Shown: positions 6,167-10,064 of the stretch, one piece after another
How the letters are laid out: each line of letters opens with the position of its first letter
Numbering within the stretch: the stretch's first letter is position 1
NCBI GenBank assembly: GCA_035307785.1
Contig: DATGHS010000309.1
Coordinates: 1-10,064, forward strand
DNA: 10,064 nt
Reading direction: 5' to 3'
Source of the DNA: DATGHS01 sp035307785
GTDB lineage: Bacteria; Planctomycetota; Planctomycetia; Gemmatales; Gemmataceae
Program-made: the position numbers and the translations under genes
Notes under the pieces: model-generated
Databases searched by the model: none
Told to the model about the DNA's origin: nothing
Seen by the model: only the letters and a program-made list of their open reading frames with translations

Positions 6167-6176
6167 AAAAGGAGGT
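6167..6176 (+). promoter_or_regulatory. Strong Shine-Dalgarno site
   Basis: AAAAGGAGGT, a near-perfect match to the 16S rRNA tail, lies six bases before the ATG at 6183. It shows that the short 57-codon frame is meant to be translated, and so that the DUF1559-type gene originally began here rather than at 6360. Confidence 0.88.
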
Positions 6177-6182
6177 GTTGCA

Positions 6183-6356
6183 ATGTCTGACGATTTTCCA
6201 AACGATGCTCCTCGACTGCATGTTGACACATGGCACGCCCGTCGCAAGCGTGGCCTTGCCACCGTTGGCATTTTGCTGTTATTAGCGCTTCCGGTCGCAG
6301 GATTCGTCATGGTCGCTGTCGACCGCGTTCGCGAAGCTGCTGATCGGGCGCACTGA
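6183..6356 (+). CDS. Membrane-anchor N-terminal part of a split DUF1559-family protein
   Basis: A 57-codon frame behind an excellent ribosome site. It begins MSDDFPNDAPRLH, continues with a basic cluster HARRKRG (18-24) and one hydrophobic span at about residues 25-46 (LATVGILLLLALPVAG and on), then VDRVREAADRAH and TGA. The basic flank predicts the N-terminus inside the cell and the remainder outside. VREAADRA followed by SMSQIALAMHNY in the next frame is the run seen in DUF1559 proteins (compare REAARR...QIALALHNY). This and the next frame share the same phase and are separated only by the TGA at 6354-6356, so they are almost certainly one gene broken by a stop. The anchor differs from the usual pilin-like GFTLVELL type. 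Whether the short product is functional is unknown. Confidence 0.75.
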   Translation: MSDDFPNDAPRLHVDTWHARRKRGLATVGILLLLALPVAGFVMVAVDRVREAADRAH

Positions 6357-6359
6357 AGC

Positions 6360-6941
6360 ATGTCGCAGATCGCGCTGGCCATGCATAACTATGCCGATAG
6401 TAATGATGACCGGTTGCCGCCTGCCGCCGTGTGCGGCGAAGATGGAACACCTCTGCTGAGCTGGCGCGTGCTGCTTTTGCCGTACATCGAGCAGAATGAT
6501 CTCTACAAGCAGTTCCATCTAGATGAGCCGTGGGACAGCCCGCATAACATCGAATTGCTTCCCAAAATGCCGCGTACCTATGCCGCGCCGGGCAGCAAGG
6601 CGAAGAAGTTGCCGCCGTATCATACCGTTTGCCATGTATTCTTTGGCAAGGGTGCGGCCTTTGAAGGCAAGGAAGGGCTGCGGCTGCCCGGCGACTTTAT
6701 CGATGGAACTTCAAACACGATTCTGATCGTCGAAGCGGGTGAACCGGTGCCATGGACGAAACCGGACGAAATCCTATTCGACCCTGATAAGCCAGTGCCT
6801 GAGCTACGTCGCATCTTTAGAGACGGATTCCGCGTCGGAATGGCTGACGGAAGCAGGCGGTGGATTCCGATGGACATCGACGAGAAGAAACTACGAGAAG
6901 CGATCAGGCGCGATGATGGCGTCGGTGGTTCAGAGTGGTAA
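6360..6941 (+). CDS. DUF1559-family protein, C-terminal body after an in-frame TGA
   Basis: A 193-residue frame matching the planctomycete DUF1559 (SBP_bac_10-like) family, of unknown biochemical function and usually anchored in the membrane by its N-terminus. Family-like segments in order: QIALAMHNYADSNDDRLPPA (4-23), SWRVLLLPYIEQNDLYKQF, LDEPWDSPHN, a proposed strand-rich body with GTSNTILIVEAGEPVPWTKP, and FRVGMADGSRRWI near the end, corresponding to the common VxFxDGSVRFI ending. The ATG at 6360 has no ribosome site, and the TGA of the anchor frame ends four bases earlier, so it could be reached only by reinitiation or read-through. Without its anchor it would be cytosolic. Options are pseudogene, sequencing error, or coupled translation of two pieces. 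The body shows no further stop or frameshift, suggesting a recent event or retained use. Confidence 0.82.
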   Translation: MSQIALAMHNYADSNDDRLPPAAVCGEDGTPLLSWRVLLLPYIEQNDLYKQFHLDEPWDSPHNIELLPKMPRTYAAPGSKAKKLPPYHTVCHVFFGKGAAFEGKEGLRLPGDFIDGTSNTILIVEAGEPVPWTKPDEILFDPDKPVPELRRIFRDGFRVGMADGSRRWIPMDIDEKKLREAIRRDDGVGGSEW

Positions 6942-6977
6942 TTAAACACTGCTTGCGTTTGGCGCACCAAAAGCCAG

Positions 6978-7061
6978 TCAGAGCCGCGCACGGAGCGCAG
7001 CGCAGTAAGCGGCCGTCACTGGCTGGCCGCTTACTGCGCTGCGCTCCGTGCGCGGCCCTGA
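6978..7061. repeat. Long near-perfect hairpin after the DUF1559 gene
   Basis: Arms 6983-7014 and 7025-7056 are perfectly complementary over 32 bp with a 10-base loop (GTCACTGGCT). With one mismatch they extend to 37 bp (6978-7014 and 7025-7061). The arm includes GGAGCGCAGCGCAGTAAGC. It lies 36 bases after the stop at 6941 and 40 bases before the VOC gene. No T-run follows. A fragment GGAGCG plus TAAGCG(G/A)CC is shared with the hairpin at 6086-6158, so the two may be distant relatives. Confidence 0.95.
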
Positions 7062-7101
7062 AAGTATCGCCTTGTTCACAGTTACAACTTAGAATTGCTT
7101 C

Positions 7102-7497
7102 ATGCACATCACCTACCTCGACCACTGTTCCGTCATCATCACCGACATCGCGCGCAGCCGGCATTTCTATCGCGAGTTGCTGGGGTTGAAGGAAATTGCG
7201 CCGCCGAACACCTTTGACTTCGTCGTGCTTTGGTTCGACCTGGGCGGCGGGCAGACGTTGCATTTGCTGCTGAAGCCGAAAGCCGACACGATCAGTCCGC
7301 GGCATTTCGCGCTTGGCGTAAAAGATGCGCAGGCCGCCCGTGAGCATCTGCGCTTACGCGGCGTGGCCATCGAGGAAACGACGCCGATTCCGCATTGCGA
7401 CCGCTTCTTCATCCGCGACCCGGATGGAAACCGAATTGAGTTGATTTGCTGGCTGAAGCCGTATGATCATGAACGCGATGGGCAGTATAGTGCTTGA
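7102..7497 (+). CDS. VOC-superfamily (glyoxalase-fold) protein
   Basis: A 131-residue protein of the vicinal oxygen chelate fold: two beta-alpha-beta-beta-beta modules forming a metal site, as in glyoxalase I, fosfomycin-resistance enzymes and extradiol dioxygenases. Module 1 runs from YLDHCSVIITDIARSRHFY (5-23) to LHLLLKP, module 2 from RHFALGV (67-73) to DPDGNRIELI (106-115). The likely metal ligands, aligned with E. coli GloA H5, E56, H74 and E122, are H8, H54, H68 and E113, so a metal site seems intact. The substrate cannot be read from the sequence; bleomycin or fosfomycin resistance, lactoylglutathione lyase and methylmalonyl-CoA epimerase are all possible labels for this fold. No ribosome site or clear promoter is visible before the ATG. 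Palindromic repeats flank it on both sides. Confidence 0.9.
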   Translation: MHITYLDHCSVIITDIARSRHFYRELLGLKEIAPPNTFDFVVLWFDLGGGQTLHLLLKPKADTISPRHFALGVKDAQAAREHLRLRGVAIEETTPIPHCDRFFIRDPDGNRIELICWLKPYDHERDGQYSA

Positions 7498-7499
7498 TC

Positions 7500-7570
7500 T
7501 GGCGAACGTCGAGCCGTCAGGCCGACGTGAAAGCCGCGCACATGTCGGCCTGACGGCTCGACGCTCGCCA
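7500..7570. repeat. Long hairpin between convergent VOC gene and dnaE
   Basis: Arms 7500-7529 and 7541-7570 are 30 bp each and complementary at 28 positions, with an 11-base loop (AAAGCCGCGCA). It starts three bases after the VOC stop and ends seven bases before the dnaE stop, filling the whole convergent spacer. It could act on both transcripts as a 3'-end structure, though neither side has a T-run of classical terminator length. The arm sequence (GTCGAGCCGTCAGGCCGAC core) is not shared with the other palindromes here. Confidence 0.94.
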
Positions 7571-7577
7571 ACAATTG

Positions 7578-10064
7578 TCACCTTCCCGTAAACACCACGC
7601 CGCCGCGGCCGAGGACCATTTCCAGTTCCTCCAGCGACACTTTGGCTGGATTGACCTGGAATTCGTCGCGCACTTTCACCTTCGCGCGCCGGCCGCCGTG
7701 GTCGGTGACCAGCATTTCCACCCGGCAATCGCCGGGGGAGCGCTTCAAGATTCTCGCCAAAGCATCGATGGCTTCGGGGCCGTGCTGGCGCAGGTTCATG
7801 CGCAGCAACATCGCCGTGGTGAGTTGCCGGCGAGCCTCCTCAAGTGTGAAGATTTTCGACAGCACGAAACATGGCTCCTCGCGTTGCCGGCGGTCGAGGC
7901 AGCCTTGCACGAGCCGGATATTGTCATCAACAAAGTGTTCGTGGAAGCGGTCGAAATCATCCGGCCACATCAGGCACTCGGCCTGGCCGGTGAAATCTTC
8001 GAGCTTGCAGCGCACAAAGCGCTTTCCTTGCTTCGTATTCAGGAAGCGCACTTGGGAAAGCATGCCGCCGATCCGCACCTCGGTGCCATCGTCGAGAGCG
8101 TTGGCTTGCGCGACGGTGTGCGAGATGTAGCGGTTTAGTTCCGTCTCGAATTGTGCTAATGGATGGCTCGACAGGTAGAAGTCGAGCGCTTCCTTTTCAT
8201 ATTTCAGCCGCTCGGTCTCGTGCCATTCCGGAATATTGGGCAACGGCTCCACGGCCGATAGCGCAGCCGAGGAGTCACCGTCGGCCGCCATTACGTCGAA
8301 GAAACTGCGCTGGCCGCGCTTGCGGTCGTGCTGCTTCTCCTCGGCCGATTGGATCGCCTTGCCGAGCACGTGCAAGAGCGCGGCACGTTTCCCTTCGCTG
8401 AGTGAATCCAGGCCGCCGGCCTTGATAAGCCGCTCAATCGCGGAACGAGGCACCACGCGGTTATCGATCCGTTCGCAAAGATCGTAGATGTCTTTGAAGG
8501 GGCCGCCTTCATTGCGCGCTCGCACAATCTCATCCGCCGCCCCGCGGCCCAGCCCTTTGATGGCGACCAAACCGAACAGAATCTTGCCGTCCTTCACGGT
8601 GAAGTCGGCCTCGCTCTGGTTCACATTTGGGGGCAACACGTCGACGCCGAGCTTGCGGGCATCGTCGATGTGCTCCTTCATGATGTCGCGCTTGTTGCCG
8701 TCTTCAATTTCGCTGGTCAAAAGTGCGGCCATGAACTCGGCCGAGTAGTGCGTCTTCAAATACGCCGTCTGGTACCCCATGCGGGCATAGGCGGCGCTGT
8801 GCGACTTGTTGAAGCCGTAGCCGCCGAAGAAGGTGATCAGGTCGAAGATTTCGCGGGCGGTCGCTTCGCTTACGCCGCGTTCCTGCGCGCCCTTGATGAA
8901 CTCTGCTTTCCGCGCGTCGATGATCTCGTGCTTCTTCTTACTGATGGCCTTGATGCACGCGTAGGCGCTGGAAAGCTCGATGCCGCCCAGGCGGTTGAGG
9001 ATGCGCATCACCTGTTCTTGGTAGCACATCACGCCGTGCGTTTCGCCCAGAATTTCCTCCATAATCGGATGCGGATACGCGGGCTTCTCGCGGCCATGCT
9101 TGCGATTGACGTAGGCATCCACCATGCCGCCGCCGAGCGGGCCGGGGCGATAGAGCGCATTGGTAGCGATGAGATCGCGAATGTTATCCGGCTTCATGCG
9201 CTTCAGCAGTTCGCGAATGCCGTCGGATTCCATTTGGAACACGCCCTTGGCGTCGCCGCGCTGAAGCAGAGCATACGTCGGCTTGTCGTCGAGCGGGATT
9301 TTTTCCAGATCGATGGTTTCGCCGCGCGTTTTCTGAATGAGCTTTACGGTGCTATCCAGCACCGTGAGCGTGCGCAGGCCGAGCAGGTCGATCTTGAGCA
9401 GGCCGACTTTTTCAATGTCGCCCATCGTCCATTGCGTGGTGATGATGGCTTCGCCATTTTTGCCTCCGGAGTCGTCGTTCTTGCGCACGACGCGCTGGAC
9501 GGGAACATAATCGATGAGCGGTCCATTGGCGATGACCACACCGGCCGCGTGGGTGCCGGCATTGCGGTTGGTGCCTTCCAGCTTACGGGCAATATCCACC
9601 CAGCGGCGGACATCCGGATCGCTTTCATACTGATTGCGGAAGTCGGGCGAATCCTTCAGCGCATCGTCGAGCGTGGTGCCGAGCTTCGACGGCACGGTTT
9701 TCGTGAGCGCATTCACGCGGTCCAAAGGGATGTCCAGCACCCGGCCAACGTCTTTCAGCGCCGCTTTCGCTGCCAGGCTGCCGAAAGTGGCGATCTGGGC
9801 CACGGAGTTTTCGCCGTACTTGGCTTTCACGTACGCCAAAATCTCGTCGCGGCGTTCCTGGCAAAAATCGATGTCGATATCCGGCGCCTCACTGCGATTC
9901 GGATCGAGGAAGCGCTCGAACAGCAAGTCGTATTCCAGCGGGCAGACGTTGCTGAGCTTGAGAACGTAACTCACAATGGCCCCGCAGGCGGAGCCGCGGG
10001 CATTGGCCGGAATGTTGTGCTCGTGAGCAAAGCGCACGAAGTCCCACACGATAAGAAAGTAACT
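7578..10064 (-). CDS. dnaE: DNA polymerase III subunit alpha, C-terminal 828 residues (5' end outside window)
   Basis: DnaE is the family C replicative DNA polymerase. The frame is open to the window edge on its 5' side (SYFLIVWDFVRFA), so the GTG at 10049 is internal; the N-terminal PHP domain lies beyond the window. Visible parts, numbered from the edge: the RGSACGAIVSY nucleotide-binding segment (the family more often has RGSxxGS), PLEYDLLFERFLDP, PDIDIDFC at 61-68 with two catalytic Asp residues, a third at D226 in KIDLLGLRTL, the fingers, a helix-hairpin-helix (GLVAIKGLGRGAADEI) near 497-515, and an OB fold from about 657 (EVRIGGMLSQVRFL). The C-terminus continues past the OB fold for about 100 residues and ends at TGA 7580-7578. 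It is a DnaE rather than PolC type, because no exonuclease insertion is seen. It converges on the VOC gene, separated by a hairpin. Confidence 0.97.
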   Translation of the reverse strand, partial: SYFLIVWDFVRFAHEHNIPANARGSACGAIVSYVLKLSNVCPLEYDLLFERFLDPNRSEAPDIDIDFCQERRDEILAYVKAKYGENSVAQIATFGSLAAKAALKDVGRVLDIPLDRVNALTKTVPSKLGTTLDDALKDSPDFRNQYESDPDVRRWVDIARKLEGTNRNAGTHAAGVVIANGPLIDYVPVQRVVRKNDDSGGKNGEAIITTQWTMGDIEKVGLLKIDLLGLRTLTVLDSTVKLIQKTRGETIDLEKIPLDDKPTYALLQRGDAKGVFQMESDGIRELLKRMKPDNIRDLIATNALYRPGPLGGGMVDAYVNRKHGREKPAYPHPIMEEILGETHGVMCYQEQVMRILNRLGGIELSSAYACIKAISKKKHEIIDARKAEFIKGAQERGVSEATAREIFDLITFFGGYGFNKSHSAAYARMGYQTAYLKTHYSAEFMAALLTSEIEDGNKRDIMKEHIDDARKLGVDVLPPNVNQSEADFTVKDGKILFGLVAIKGLGRGAADEIVRARNEGGPFKDIYDLCERIDNRVVPRSAIERLIKAGGLDSLSEGKRAALLHVLGKAIQSAEEKQHDRKRGQRSFFDVMAADGDSSAALSAVEPLPNIPEWHETERLKYEKEALDFYLSSHPLAQFETELNRYISHTVAQANALDDGTEVRIGGMLSQVRFLNTKQGKRFVRCKLEDFTGQAECLMWPDDFDRFHEHFVDDNIRLVQGCLDRRQREEPCFVLSKIFTLEEARRQLTTAMLLRMNLRQHGPEAIDALARILKRSPGDCRVEMLVTDHGGRRAKVKVRDEFQVNPAKVSLEELEMVLGRGGVVFTGR

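Noticed and set aside
7072..7095. Possible promoter for the VOC gene (TTGTTC and TAGAAT)
   Set aside because: The two hexamers are only about 12 bases apart, too close for a sigma70 promoter.
7575..8138. 187-codon + strand open frame over the dnaE 3' end
   Set aside because: Antisense shadow of dnaE, whose frame carries the OB fold here; no ribosome site and no family resemblance.

Overview
This window looks like a chromosomal housekeeping segment of a planctomycete, probably near Pirellulales. That placement is inference. It rests on a DUF1559-family gene (a family hugely expanded in Planctomycetota), the polA-coaE-rho order, high GC, and many genes without a Shine-Dalgarno site. Both ends are cut: the window opens inside polA (+ strand) and closes inside dnaE (- strand).

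Layout on the + strand: the C-terminal third of DNA polymerase I (1-507); coaE, last step of coenzyme A synthesis (632-1261); rho, transcription termination factor (1433-3139); ribH, lumazine synthase of riboflavin synthesis (3239-3712); a SWIM-finger SNF2 helicase (3847-6102); a DUF1559-family gene split by one in-frame TGA into a 57-codon membrane anchor (6183-6356) and a 193-codon body (6360-6941); and a VOC/glyoxalase-fold protein (7102-7497). dnaE, the replicative polymerase alpha subunit, converges from the - strand (7578-10064). No spacer exceeds about 170 bases. I found no RNA gene, CRISPR array, transposase or riboswitch.

The genes are ordinary; the repeats around and inside them are not. 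Two related ~110 bp imperfect palindromes follow the stops of polA and ribH, each beginning right after the TAA. Three other long hairpins, with arms of about 29-37 bp and no U-tract, sit at the 3' ends of the SNF2 gene (its stop codon lies inside one arm), the DUF1559 gene, and between the VOC gene and dnaE. In addition, 7-bp tandem arrays of several unrelated units occur in the rho-ribH spacer, at the coaE start (where they encode the N-terminal tail) and in a linker of the SNF2 protein, with a degraded tract in a second linker. The architecture resembles cyanobacterial STRR heptamers plus REP-like palindromes. It suggests that dispersed repeats settle at gene ends and flexible protein linkers.

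Functionally, polA, dnaE, rho and the SNF2 ATPase act on DNA or RNA, while coaE and ribH make cofactors. Nothing indicates a single joint pathway, and I see no convincing new defence or biosynthetic system.
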